From: Pelagadaptatus aseana
Lineage (GTDB): Bacteria; Pseudomonadota; Gammaproteobacteria; Pseudomonadales; Cellvibrionaceae
Reading direction: 5' to 3'
Length of the DNA stretch: 64,000 nucleotides
NCBI GenBank assembly: GCA_040365065.1
Contig: BAABNI010000002.1
Location: 310,001 to 374,000 of the forward strand
The notes under the pieces are model-generated. The model made no database searches and was not told the DNA's origin. It worked only from the letters and a program-made list of their open reading frames with translations. How positions within the stretch are numbered: position 1 is the first letter of the stretch; every line of letters starts with the position of its first letter. Made by a program: the position numbers and the translations under genes. This document shows, one piece after another, positions 9,033 to 17,378 of this stretch.

Positions 9033-9060
9033 TGTCACACATTGTTATTAGCATGTCACA
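9033..9060 (+). promoter_or_regulatory. Candidate QhpR operator between qhpR and qhpA
   Basis: Two perfect TGTCACA heptamers (9033-9039 and 9054-9060), same orientation, 21 bp apart, lie in the 176-bp divergent qhpR/qhpA region. They are 125-152 bp upstream of qhpA and 25-52 bp upstream of qhpR. A TATAGC hexamer, a possible -10, follows the proximal copy at about the distance seen in the TonB-receptor promoter. Confidence 0.6.
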
Positions 9061-9184
9061 AATAGTCAATATAGCAATCCTAAAAGTCGTTATCGTTGGT
9101 GACATCAAATTTTTCGAATCAACGTTTGCCATCCAACACCTTCATGTTGGAGACGGATAATTAAAACCAAAGAGGTGGCTGCCT

Positions 9185-10786
9185 GTGAATTTTCTCGCGT
9201 CAACGTCAATGAAATCCCTGTTTATGCTCACAACCCTGACGCTCGCCTTGCCCTCACAGGCCAGCGAAGATAACCGGGATCTGGAGCAACAGGCTCAAAA
9301 GCTCATGGCCGAGCGCTGCATTGGCTGCCACACCAAAAACGATGACGGCAGCTGGCGGCGCATCAGCGAACAGCGCAAAACCCCCGAAGGCTGGCTGATG
9401 AATCTGGTGCGCATGCAAAAAATTCGCGGCGCCTACCTGACCACCGAGGAGCGCGACCTGCTGGTTAAATACCTGTCGGACACTCAAGGGCTGGCGCCAG
9501 AGGAAACCGCCGACTATCGCTACATTCTAGAGCGTCGTGAAAACACCCCGGAGAATTGGCAAGACCCCAACTTTGGCGAAATGTGCGCGCGCTGTCACTC
9601 CGGTGCCCGCGTGGCGATTCAGCGCCGCAGTGAAGCCGAGTGGAAGCGCAATATTCACTTTCATCTGGGGCAATGGACCTCCACCGAGTACAGCTACCAG
9701 GGCCGCGACCGTGAGTGGTTCAAGATCGCCGAGGAAATCACCACCCCATTGCTGGCTCAACGCTACCCTCTGCACAGCGAAGCCTGGAATGAGTGGCAAC
9801 AACACCCCAAAGCCGAGTTGCAAGGCCGCTGGCGCTGGCTTGGCCATCAGCCGGGGCGCGGCAACTACGAAGGTTACCTGACCATTGAGGGCGGTGAAAA
9901 AGATCAGTATCGGCTGTCTTTCGAAGGTCGCTACCTCGACGGTGAGGAAGTCACCGGAACAGGCAGCGCTGTGCTCTACACCGGTTACGAGTGGCGTGCC
10001 AGCATCACTCTTAATGGCGTACAGCAGCAACAGGTTATGGCGCTAAGCAAAGACGGCATGCGCCTGAGCGGTCGCATGTTTGTCGCCGATGAAAATGAAA
10101 AAGGTACCGACCTGCAACTGGATCGCTCCGATGCGCCGCGCATCATGGGCATCTACCCCGCTCACGTTAAAAGTGGCAGCGAAGCCCAGCTGACCATTGT
10201 CGGCCACAATCTGGACGGCAATATTCTGCTGCCCGAAAGCCTGAGCGTGATTGAAGAACTCGAGCGCAGCGCCGGCCGTATTACCCTGCGCGTTGCCGCA
10301 AGTGCCGACCAGACCACCCATCGCGCGCCCATCGCTGTGGGCGAAGCCGGCGGTGAGCTGGTGATCTACAAAAACATTGACTCGGTAGCGGTTGAGCCCG
10401 CCTACGGTGTCGCTCGTGTCGGCGGCGGCCACACCCCGAAAGTACACGGAATTTTTGAAGCCGTGGGCATCGCCGCAGGAAACGATGGTTTGATTGGCAG
10501 TGAAGACGACATTCGCATTGGTTACTTCCCCGCCAAGTGGTCGGTAGAGCCGTTTGACGAAATAGCCAAGCACGATCACGACGTCGACTTTGCCGGCACC
10601 ATGAACGCCGACACCGGTGTCTTTACCCCCGGTGATGCCGGCCCCAACCCCAAGCGTCGCTTCTCCACCAACAACGCCGGCAACCTCAAGGTAGTGGCTG
10701 AAGTTGCCGACGGAGACAAGACCCTCAAGGGCGACGGGCGCATGGTGGTTACTGTGCAGCGCTGGAACAACAGCCCCATACGTTAA
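9185..10786 (+). CDS. qhpA: Quinohemoprotein amine dehydrogenase alpha subunit, diheme (QhpA)
   Basis: 533-residue periplasmic diheme subunit. After a signal peptide (cleavage near residues 26-27, LPSQA-S) come two c-type heme motifs, CIGCH at 45-49 and CARCH at 134-138. A long beta-rich C-terminal part with immunoglobulin-like repeats follows, ending WNNSPIR. In QHNDH the hemes pass electrons from the CTQ cofactor in the gamma subunit to periplasmic cytochrome c or azurin during oxidation of primary amines to aldehydes. I choose the GTG at 9185 because AGAGGTGG lies just upstream; an in-frame ATG at 9209 has no ribosome site. First gene of the qhpADCB operon, 29 bp before qhpD. Confidence 0.95.
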   Translation: MNFLASTSMKSLFMLTTLTLALPSQASEDNRDLEQQAQKLMAERCIGCHTKNDDGSWRRISEQRKTPEGWLMNLVRMQKIRGAYLTTEERDLLVKYLSDTQGLAPEETADYRYILERRENTPENWQDPNFGEMCARCHSGARVAIQRRSEAEWKRNIHFHLGQWTSTEYSYQGRDREWFKIAEEITTPLLAQRYPLHSEAWNEWQQHPKAELQGRWRWLGHQPGRGNYEGYLTIEGGEKDQYRLSFEGRYLDGEEVTGTGSAVLYTGYEWRASITLNGVQQQQVMALSKDGMRLSGRMFVADENEKGTDLQLDRSDAPRIMGIYPAHVKSGSEAQLTIVGHNLDGNILLPESLSVIEELERSAGRITLRVAASADQTTHRAPIAVGEAGGELVIYKNIDSVAVEPAYGVARVGGGHTPKVHGIFEAVGIAAGNDGLIGSEDDIRIGYFPAKWSVEPFDEIAKHDHDVDFAGTMNADTGVFTPGDAGPNPKRRFSTNNAGNLKVVAEVADGDKTLKGDGRMVVTVQRWNNSPIR

Positions 10787-10815
10787 GCCGATTGCCACCC
10801 TAACCGGAGATCGAC

Positions 10816-12246
10816 ATGACCGAATTAGCTTTAAGCCCCGCCAACTTTCACGAGACCGTGACCGATGACCGACGCGTATGCTGGCATGTATCCAGTGGCG
10901 CTCTGTTTGAAGTGAATGATCTGGGCGGTGCGTTGCTGGATTTTTACAGCGATCGCAACGCCAGCATGGAGGAGGCCTGCAACTCTCTGGGCGACGATTT
11001 TGATACAGACCAAATCATCGAATCCATCGAAGAGTTCAAGGCCCTGGAAATTCTGCAGCCATTTCCTGCAGAGCCAACCAACCGTTTGCCGCAGAAGGTT
11101 GAAGAATTTCCAATCTCGACCATCGTGCTCAACGTCAATACCGCCTGCAACCTGAGCTGCACCTACTGTTACAAGGAAGATCTGGACAAACCCAACGCCG
11201 GTAAGAAGATGTCCTTCGAAACCGCCAGGGATTCCATTGATATGCTGCTCAAAGAATCCCCGGATCGCGATCGCTACAACATTGTTTTCTTTGGCGGCGA
11301 GCCACTGACCCATATGCCATTGATTCGCCAAGTGGTCGATTACTGCGAGCAGAAAATCAATCGCGAGTTAGGCAAGTGGGCCGATTTCTCCATGACCACC
11401 AACGCCACCATGCTCACCGAAGAACTGGTCGACTATTTCCAGGCACACAATTTCTGCATCACCATCAGCATGGATGGCCCGGAAGCCGTACACGACAAAA
11501 ACCGCATTACAGTCAGCGGCCAGGGCACCTACGCGGTGGTGGCCGAGAAGACTCAAATGCTGCTGAGCAAATACCGCGCACGCCCGGTGGGTGGTCGCGT
11601 CACCCTGACCAAAGGGGTGACCGATATCGTTGGCATCTGGGACCACCTGTTTAATGCCCTGGGTTTTGCCGAAGTCGGATTTTCGCCGGTCACCTCCGGC
11701 GATGTGGCCTATTACAACCTCAGTGACGAAGAACTGACCCAAGTGTTTGCCGGCATGAAATCTCTGGGCAAGCGCTATCTGGACGCGGCACTGCGCAACG
11801 AAAACATCGGCTTTGCCAATTTGCATCAACTGATGACCGACTTGCATGAAGGCACCTCCAACGCCCTGCCCTGCGGTGCCGGTGTCTCCCTGCTGGCCGT
11901 GGACAAAGACGGCGGTCTGAATCTTTGCCACCGTTTTACCGGCTCAGAAATGCCGCTGTTTGGCGATGTTAAACAGGGTATCGACAAGGAAAACCTCGCC
12001 AGCTTTCTCGAGCAGCGACTGGATCGCTCCAATCAGGGCTGCAGCAGTTGCTGGATTCGTAACCTCTGTTCCGGCGGCTGCTATCACGAGAGCTACGCTC
12101 GCTATAACGACCCGGCCAAACCGGTCTATCACTACTGCGATTTGATGCGCGACTGGATCGATTTCGGCATTGGCGTGTACCAAAAAATTCTGTCAGAAAA
12201 TCCCGCATTTTTTGATCAACACATTTCCCCCCGCAAGGCCGCCTGA
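10816..12246 (+). CDS. qhpD: Radical SAM SPASM enzyme forming thioether cross-links (QhpD)
   Basis: 476-residue radical SAM enzyme. An N-terminal PqqD-like winged-helix recognition domain (about 20-90) is followed by the CxxxCxxC cluster motif Cys111-Cys115-Cys118 ([10 protein letters not shown]) and a C-terminal SPASM domain rich in cysteines, with blocks [28 protein letters not shown] and YHYCDLM for auxiliary 4Fe-4S clusters. QhpD installs the intra-peptide Cys-to-Asp/Glu thioether bonds in QhpC. It is encoded directly upstream of its substrate gene with a GGAGA site before its own start. Family length and domain order are complete. Confidence 0.95.
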   Translation: MTELALSPANFHETVTDDRRVCWHVSSGALFEVNDLGGALLDFYSDRNASMEEACNSLGDDFDTDQIIESIEEFKALEILQPFPAEPTNRLPQKVEEFPISTIVLNVNTACNLSCTYCYKEDLDKPNAGKKMSFETARDSIDMLLKESPDRDRYNIVFFGGEPLTHMPLIRQVVDYCEQKINRELGKWADFSMTTNATMLTEELVDYFQAHNFCITISMDGPEAVHDKNRITVSGQGTYAVVAEKTQMLLSKYRARPVGGRVTLTKGVTDIVGIWDHLFNALGFAEVGFSPVTSGDVAYYNLSDEELTQVFAGMKSLGKRYLDAALRNENIGFANLHQLMTDLHEGTSNALPCGAGVSLLAVDKDGGLNLCHRFTGSEMPLFGDVKQGIDKENLASFLEQRLDRSNQGCSSCWIRNLCSGGCYHESYARYNDPAKPVYHYCDLMRDWIDFGIGVYQKILSENPAFFDQHISPRKAA

Positions 12247-12281
12247 GGCCGGGAATAAAACCAAACACAAGGCGAAAACTT

Positions 12282-12611
12282 ATGAAACACATGAAGCCTC
12301 TGAATAAAAAAGCCGGATTGGTTGAGCAACACCTGGAAGAAAAAGGCAACGCCAACGAAGTGGTGCCGATGCAAACGGTGGTCGGTTGTACCTCCACCGT
12401 CGACCCCGGCTGGGAGGTTGACGCCTTTGGTGGCGTTGCCGGCCTGTGCCAACCCATGGAAGCCGACCTCTATGGCTGCTCCGACCCCTGCTGGTGGCCT
12501 GCCCAGGTGCCCGACACCATGACCACCTATCCCAACTGGGCCGATGGTAAACCATCGGGTGCCAACGATTGGCGCGAGCTGGAAACTGTGTTTCCAAAAG
12601 ACAAGAAGTAG
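12282..12611 (+). CDS. qhpC: QHNDH gamma subunit precursor with CTQ cofactor residues (QhpC)
   Basis: 109-residue precursor of the smallest, catalytic subunit. Residues 1-29 are a leader without a Sec signal, starting [10 protein letters not shown]. The mature region should begin near Met30. Every cross-linking residue known in the family can be placed at a constant offset: thioethers Cys36-Glu45, Cys56-Asp62 and Cys70-Asp78, and the CTQ pair Cys66-Trp72 in the block [13 protein letters not shown] good AAGGCG site supports the first ATG rather than Met4. After QhpD cross-linking, QhpE should cut the leader and QhpF should export the protein for assembly with alpha and beta. The gene is too small for function prediction by length but is unmistakable by its residue pattern. 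Confidence 0.95.
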   Translation: MKHMKPLNKKAGLVEQHLEEKGNANEVVPMQTVVGCTSTVDPGWEVDAFGGVAGLCQPMEADLYGCSDPCWWPAQVPDTMTTYPNWADGKPSGANDWRELETVFPKDKK

Positions 12612-12623
12612 GGAGTGAACCCA

Positions 12624-13742
12624 ATGAAAGCAACCGCAACCATCAAAGCTCTGGCAATCAGTTCACTGGCCCTGCTTACCGCTGCCTGCAGCAACGACGA
12701 ATCCGCACAAACCACCAGCGACATTTTGGTCGGCGTCCACCGCGACAACCATCTGTGGGTCGCCGATGTGGATCAACGCAAGGTCATTCAGCACTGTGAT
12801 TTACCCGGCCGCTTCGGTCTCGGCACCGTGGTGCTGTCACCGGATAACAGCATCGTCTATGTTCTGGGTGACGGTAGCGAAACCGTTTACGGTATGAAAT
12901 GGGAGACCTGTGAGCTGGTATTTCAGGCCAATCAATCCGGTGACGGCATTCGCGCCAAGAGCTTTGCCTCCATGGCCATAAGCCGTGACGGCAGAGAACT
13001 CTACACCATTCAAAATCGCACCCGGCTGCTGTCCGATGAGTTTCAGATACTGCCGCCGGTCTTGGCGGTCTACGACACCGCCTCCGGCACCACAGCAAAA
13101 CCAATACGAACCTTTCAGGTACCGCGAGTGAATCTGACCATGGCCGTCGACAAAAACGGCATGGTCTACTCCCACGGCCCGGATCTGCGCTCCTTCGACC
13201 CCAACACCGGCGAAGTAAAAACCGTTCTCGAGGGCCGCGCCAAACAGGTGCCACTGGAAACCCCTCCCGATGGCATCTCTGCCTGGAACAATGGCAACCA
13301 CACTGGAGAATTTATCAAGGCTTACACCACGGTTAAGTTTGCCGACGAATCCTACGATATGAACACCGCCGAATTATGGTGGGGCTACCAGCGAATCGAT
13401 CTGGAAACCGGGGAAGCTACAGACAAGTTATTTGGTCAGTATCAGGCGCCGATTTTCTCAGGTGCGACCCGCCCCGGCGATACCAACCTGTATTACGGCA
13501 TCCTCAATCAACTGATGAAATACGACGTTGAGAACAAGGAACTTCTGAAGATCGTCGATTTGGATCACGCCTACTACCAACTGTCTTTCTCACCCAAGGG
13601 CGATCGCATTTACCTGGGTGGAACTCTGGGCGACATCGCCATCTACGATCCGGATACGTTGGAAAAACTGGGCAATATTGAACTGCCGGACAATGGCGAT
13701 ATGGCCATGTCCTCCTTTCAGGTATTTGCCAAGGTGAAGTGA
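12624..13742 (+). CDS. qhpB: QHNDH beta subunit, beta-propeller, with lipobox (QhpB)
   Basis: 372-residue beta-propeller subunit; repeated YVTN-like blades such as LSPDNSIVYVLGDG and FSPKGDRIYLGG are visible. In QHNDH the heme-free beta subunit packs against gamma and helps form the active-site pocket. The N-terminus is a signal sequence ending LLTAACSND, which satisfies the lipoprotein signal-peptidase II rule with Cys at residue 22 and Ser at +2, predicting outer-membrane sorting. I chose ATG 12624 because GGGAG lies 8 nt before it; an in-frame GTG nine bases upstream is less likely. It begins 12 bp after qhpC and is followed by a strong terminator, so the operon ends here. Confidence 0.93.
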   Translation: MKATATIKALAISSLALLTAACSNDESAQTTSDILVGVHRDNHLWVADVDQRKVIQHCDLPGRFGLGTVVLSPDNSIVYVLGDGSETVYGMKWETCELVFQANQSGDGIRAKSFASMAISRDGRELYTIQNRTRLLSDEFQILPPVLAVYDTASGTTAKPIRTFQVPRVNLTMAVDKNGMVYSHGPDLRSFDPNTGEVKTVLEGRAKQVPLETPPDGISAWNNGNHTGEFIKAYTTVKFADESYDMNTAELWWGYQRIDLETGEATDKLFGQYQAPIFSGATRPGDTNLYYGILNQLMKYDVENKELLKIVDLDHAYYQLSFSPKGDRIYLGGTLGDIAIYDPDTLEKLGNIELPDNGDMAMSSFQVFAKVK

Positions 13743-13780
13743 TCGAGTTTCCTGTGCTATCTGACCGTTGTATCTGACAT

Positions 13781-13828
13781 AAACCCGGCGGAGCATTTTA
13801 CAAACGTACTCGCCGGGTTTCTATTTTC
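13781..13828 (+). terminator. Terminator of the qhpADCB operon
   Basis: A perfect 10-bp stem AAACCCGGCG / CGCCGGGTTT (13781-13790 and 13811-13820) with a 20-nt loop is followed by a T-rich tail. It lies 38 bp after the qhpB stop codon. Confidence 0.8.
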
Positions 13829-13913
13829 TGTCTTTGGCAAACAGGTTCAAAAATTTACAGGCTTGCAACCTCAGAATCACCCACAGAAATTCAAGAAGAA
13901 ATAAGGTGTTTAA

Positions 13914-15080
13914 ATGTCTTCCTCCCAATTCAACAATAACAACTGGAAGCTTCCGGAAAATATTGCCCCAAGCTTTCAACAGGTTGATCAACTTTTTGAC
14001 TGTCTTACGTTGCACAGCGCCCCGGCCAACAGAGTTGAATTTGAACACGCACCTCAAGACATTCTGGGTATTTCAGTTGATCTCGGTGACGGCAACCCAC
14101 AGTCCGTTGCAGACATTCTGCAAGTCACTCACACCGACGCGCTGCTGGTAATCAAGGATGACAAGATTGCCGCAGAACACTATTTCAACGGTATGACTGT
14201 GGATCAACGCCACTTGTTAAATTCGATTACTAAGTCGTTTGTCGGCCTGCTCGCCGGCATCGCGGTAGAGCGCGGCCAAATTGATCTACAGAAACTTGTG
14301 ACAGATTATGTACCCGGCTTAAAGGATTCGGCCTGGAGCGGTGCGACCGTGCGCCAGGTTCTGGATATGACCGCCAGTGTCCAGTACAGCGAGGATTATG
14401 ACGATCCGACGGCAGGCTTTAATGAGGAGTCGGCCCTTGTCGGCTGGCGTTCCCCCCTGCTGAGTGACCGTCCCTGTGACACCCTGTTTGATTTTGCCCA
14501 ATCACTGCAACCCGGCGATGCCAACCATGGCGATCTCTACTGCTACCGCACCGTGTGCACCAACGTGTTGGGCATGATTCTGGAAGAGGCCATGGATCAG
14601 CCTCTGGAGAGGCTGCTGCAGCACGAGCTCTGGGGCAAACTGGGTGGCCGCAACCATGCCGCCATCGTCAAAGACGCCAGCGAGTTTCCCTACGTTGGTG
14701 CCGGCCTCAATACCTGCACCAGAGACTTGGCCCGCTTTGGCCTGATGATACTCAACCACGGCGCCCTGAATGGAGAGCAGATCATTCCCGCCAGCTGGGT
14801 GGACGACACCTTTGCCGGCAGCGATGAGTGCCGCGCGCAATTTGCAGCGAGTAAATACGCTGAGATCATGCCCGGTTGGTACTACCGCAACCAATGCTGG
14901 GTGCCAGCCCTTGGGCGTGACGTCATTCTGGGATTGGGCATCCACGGGCAGGCGCTGTTTGTGGATCGCACCACCAACACAGTTATGGTGAAGTTCTCGT
15001 CACAGCCGAAAGCCGAAATGGTGGAAATGCATCTGGCGGGTCTGGCCGCCATGAATGCCATTGCCCTTTCTCTGAACTGA
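13914..15080 (+). CDS. Serine hydrolase, class C beta-lactamase / NylB-like fold
   Basis: 388-residue SxxK hydrolase. The nucleophile motif is Ser104-Ile-Thr-Lys107 (NSITKSFVG). A Tyr-containing second motif follows in YRTVCTNVLG. There is no signal peptide, so the enzyme is predicted cytoplasmic, unlike secreted beta-lactamases. Members of this fold include esterases, D-amino-acid amidases and 6-aminohexanoate-dimer hydrolase; the SITKSFVGLLAG block is closest to the last group in my recollection. It follows the qhp operon but has its own AAGGTG ribosome site and lies beyond the operon terminator, so a link to amine release is only a guess. Substrate unknown. Confidence 0.85.
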   Translation: MSSSQFNNNNWKLPENIAPSFQQVDQLFDCLTLHSAPANRVEFEHAPQDILGISVDLGDGNPQSVADILQVTHTDALLVIKDDKIAAEHYFNGMTVDQRHLLNSITKSFVGLLAGIAVERGQIDLQKLVTDYVPGLKDSAWSGATVRQVLDMTASVQYSEDYDDPTAGFNEESALVGWRSPLLSDRPCDTLFDFAQSLQPGDANHGDLYCYRTVCTNVLGMILEEAMDQPLERLLQHELWGKLGGRNHAAIVKDASEFPYVGAGLNTCTRDLARFGLMILNHGALNGEQIIPASWVDDTFAGSDECRAQFAASKYAEIMPGWYYRNQCWVPALGRDVILGLGIHGQALFVDRTTNTVMVKFSSQPKAEMVEMHLAGLAAMNAIALSLN

Positions 15081-15160
15081 ACTCAAAACTGACTCTGGGT
15101 GGCTAAGCGGCCGCCCACTCTCGCGAATAAATAGCGGTTGCCAAAATTCGAGATCCCCTC

Positions 15161-15190
15161 TATATTTACGTTAGCACTTACGTAAATATA
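15161..15190. promoter_or_regulatory. Perfect 11-bp inverted repeat, probable MarR-type operator
   Basis: TATATTTACGT and its exact reverse complement flank an 8-bp spacer, 31 bp upstream of the MarR-GNAT start. Perfect AT-rich palindromes with this spacing are typical MarR-family autoregulatory operators. Confidence 0.7.
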
Positions 15191-15220
15191 TTCAAAACAG
15201 CAAAAAGCATTAAAACGAGC

Positions 15221-16165
15221 ATGAAAAATCTAAATGATTTCAACGAGTTAGCACTTGGCAGCCGCCTGAAGAGGCTGAGCGACCAGATGTTTCAGGATGT
15301 GGACAAACTCTACAAAGCCCGCGGAGTCAATCTATCGAGCCGCTGCTTCTCTTCGCTGATTTTACTCGACAGCAACGGCGCCATGGGCATCACCGAGCTT
15401 GCTCAGGAGTTGGGGCAAACCCACTCGGCCATCAGCCAGATCAGTAAAACCATGTTGAAATCCGGCGTCATTGATCAGGGCAAAGACCCCAAAGACGAGC
15501 GCCGACGGCTATTGAATATCACCGCTGAGGGGCGCCGATTACTGCAACAGCATCGTCCCCTGATGGATGATATCGAAGCTGCCCTGCACGAAGCCATCAG
15601 CGTCACTCAGGACAACTTTATGACCGCGCTGACCGGACTTGAACAACAACTCGGACTCCAATCGCTGAAAGCCAGAGTGGATCAGCGGGAGAAAGATCGC
15701 GAGCATCAGGCCATTGAAATCATCGACTACCGTCCCGATTACCGCGACGATTTCAAACGGCTTAATATCGAATGGCTGGAAAAATATTTCTATGTCGAAG
15801 AAGTGGATGACCGGGTTCTGTCCAACCCGCAACAATCCATTCTGGATCCCGGCGGCTACATTTTCTTCGCCCGACTCCACGGCGAGATTGTTGGCACATC
15901 GGCGTTGATTTACAAAGGAGACGGTAAATACGAACTGTCGAAAATGTCCGTTACCGCCAACAGACAGGGACTTGGTTTGGGCCGCAAGTTGGCACAAAGA
16001 GCCATCGACCATTTTAAAAAAATCAACGGCGAGACACTCTATCTGGAAACCAATAAGCGTCTAACCCCGGCCATAAAACTGTACGAATCACTGGGTTTCC
16101 AGCACGCGGAGCGAGACTTCGACTCACCTTATCAGCGCTCCGATGTCTACATGATCTATCGCTAA
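15221..16165 (+). CDS. MarR-type regulator fused to GNAT acetyltransferase
   Basis: 314-residue two-domain protein. An N-terminal MarR winged helix (about 10-145) carries a recognition region reading ELAQELGQTHSAISQISK and a wing with KDERRR. A C-terminal GNAT N-acetyltransferase domain (about 160-314) has an acetyl-CoA loop RQGLGLGRKLA. Such fusions are known as bifunctional helix-turn-helix/acetyltransferase proteins; ligand and acetyl acceptor are unknown. A perfect palindrome just upstream suggests autoregulation. The next gene, another GNAT protein, starts 12 bp after its stop and is probably cotranscribed. Confidence 0.92.
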   Translation: MKNLNDFNELALGSRLKRLSDQMFQDVDKLYKARGVNLSSRCFSSLILLDSNGAMGITELAQELGQTHSAISQISKTMLKSGVIDQGKDPKDERRRLLNITAEGRRLLQQHRPLMDDIEAALHEAISVTQDNFMTALTGLEQQLGLQSLKARVDQREKDREHQAIEIIDYRPDYRDDFKRLNIEWLEKYFYVEEVDDRVLSNPQQSILDPGGYIFFARLHGEIVGTSALIYKGDGKYELSKMSVTANRQGLGLGRKLAQRAIDHFKKINGETLYLETNKRLTPAIKLYESLGFQHAERDFDSPYQRSDVYMIYR

Positions 16166-16177
16166 CGGGGTGACGCC

Positions 16178-16678
16178 ATGGAAACGCCCATCATCAGAGA
16201 CACCATCAAACCCGGAGACATAGGTCGCATCATCAGCTTGCATGGCGAGCTGTATGATCGTGAGCACGGCTATGACCACACCTTTGAAGCCTATGTTGCC
16301 GAACCTCTGGCTCAGTGCATTAAGCGTAACAATGACCGTGAAAAAATATGGATTGTTGAAAGACAGCAACAGACCGAAGGCTCTATCGCGATTTGTGAGC
16401 GCGATCAACACACCGCCCAATTGCGCTGGTTTATCTTGAGCCCGGAATTACGAGGCCTGGGCCTCAGCAAAACCCTGATGAAAACGGCTCTGCAATTCTG
16501 CATCGACAACAACTATCAAACTGTCGAGCTCTGGACGGTCAAAGGCCTGGAAGCCGCCCGAAAGCTCTATTGTCAGTTCGGCTTTGAACTCAATGAGGAG
16601 CATGAGCACCGCATCTGGGGAGCAGAGCGTACCGAGCAGAAGTACGTACTGTGTTTGCGCGGTGATACAGCCAAATAA
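16178..16678 (+). CDS. GNAT family N-acetyltransferase
   Basis: 166-residue single-domain GNAT acetyltransferase with the acetyl-CoA-binding block LRGLGLSKTLM and the C-terminal LYCQFGFEL motif that closes the fold. The acceptor substrate cannot be deduced. A GGGGTGA ribosome site precedes the ATG and the gene follows the MarR-GNAT fusion by 12 bp, so both are likely under the same palindromic operator. It converges with the VF530-type gene, leaving 13 bp between the stop codons. Confidence 0.88.
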   Translation: METPIIRDTIKPGDIGRIISLHGELYDREHGYDHTFEAYVAEPLAQCIKRNNDREKIWIVERQQQTEGSIAICERDQHTAQLRWFILSPELRGLGLSKTLMKTALQFCIDNNYQTVELWTVKGLEAARKLYCQFGFELNEEHEHRIWGAERTEQKYVLCLRGDTAK

Positions 16679-16691
16679 TCATCGCCAAGGA

Positions 16692-17084
16692 TTATTTACG
16701 CCAATGCCCCCATATATCCGACAGGTCTTTTTCTGACTTTGTTTTGACTGGCTTTTCGCGCTTCGGCCGCGCCTTGATTTTCATCGGCTCACCCGGTTTT
16801 TGATCCAGGGGAATGGTCCTGTCCCGTGGCGGCAACTCCTCTTCCTTGACACTGGCCCTTGGCAAGCCTTTGTATTGATAGAGATAAAAGCTCTCGATTT
16901 TTTCCCGCGCCCAGGGCGTTTTGCGTAAAAACTTCAGACTGGATTTGATGCTGGGGTTACTTTTAAAACAATTAAAATTGAATTCACTGGCCAGCACCTC
17001 CCAGCCATAGTGTTCCACCAGCTCTGTCACCAGCGCTTCGAGCTTGACGCCATGCAGAGGATTATTGCGTTGGACTTCGATCAT
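16692..17084 (-). CDS. VF530-family (DUF2132) small DNA-binding protein
   Basis: 130 residues. The conserved part, [22 protein letters not shown] through [11 protein letters not shown], matches the VF530 / DUF2132 family, a compact fold proposed to bind DNA. The C-terminal 45 residues are basic and low in complexity ([13 protein letters not shown]), extending beyond the family core. I place the start at the ATG at 17084 with AAGG upstream; a longer frame to 17153 would overlap the ppiC gene without a ribosome site. Third gene of a tight operon after the sterol-desaturase-like gene and ppiC. Confidence 0.78.
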   Translation of the reverse strand: MIEVQRNNPLHGVKLEALVTELVEHYGWEVLASEFNFNCFKSNPSIKSSLKFLRKTPWAREKIESFYLYQYKGLPRASVKEEELPPRDRTIPLDQKPGEPMKIKARPKREKPVKTKSEKDLSDIWGHWRK

Positions 17085-17094
17085 ATTATCGGCC

Positions 17095-17373
17095 TTATGA
17101 GCGGTACAGGGTTTTAATAAGATGAAAACCAAACTGGGTTTTGACCGGACCATGCACTTTTAAAATGGAGCGTTTAAACACCACATCATCAAACGCTTTA
17201 ACCATATCGCCCTGATAAAACTCACCGAGATTGCCGCCATTTTTCCCCGACGGGCAGGTGGAGTACTTTTTCGCGAGCTGACCAAAGTCTTCGCCTTTAT
17301 TGAGGCGTTTACGCAGGTCTTCGGCCAGCTTTCGCTCTTTAACCAGGATATGCAGGGCGCAGGCTGTGGGCAT
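17095..17373 (-). CDS. ppiC: Parvulin-type peptidyl-prolyl isomerase
   Basis: 92-residue single-domain parvulin of PpiC size. The family blocks [27 protein letters not shown] and [10 protein letters not shown] are present. It is cytoplasmic, with no signal peptide or SurA-type extension. It isomerises Xaa-Pro bonds; specific clients are unknown. The start lies 5 bp downstream of the sterol-desaturase-like gene, so the two are in one operon. Confidence 0.92.
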   Translation of the reverse strand: MPTACALHILVKERKLAEDLRKRLNKGEDFGQLAKKYSTCPSGKNGGNLGEFYQGDMVKAFDDVVFKRSILKVHGPVKTQFGFHLIKTLYRS

Positions 17374-17378
17374 AATCT

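Noticed and set aside
10043..10798. 251-codon frame antisense to qhpA
   Set aside because: qhpA has two heme motifs, a signal peptide and operon context; the antisense frame has none.
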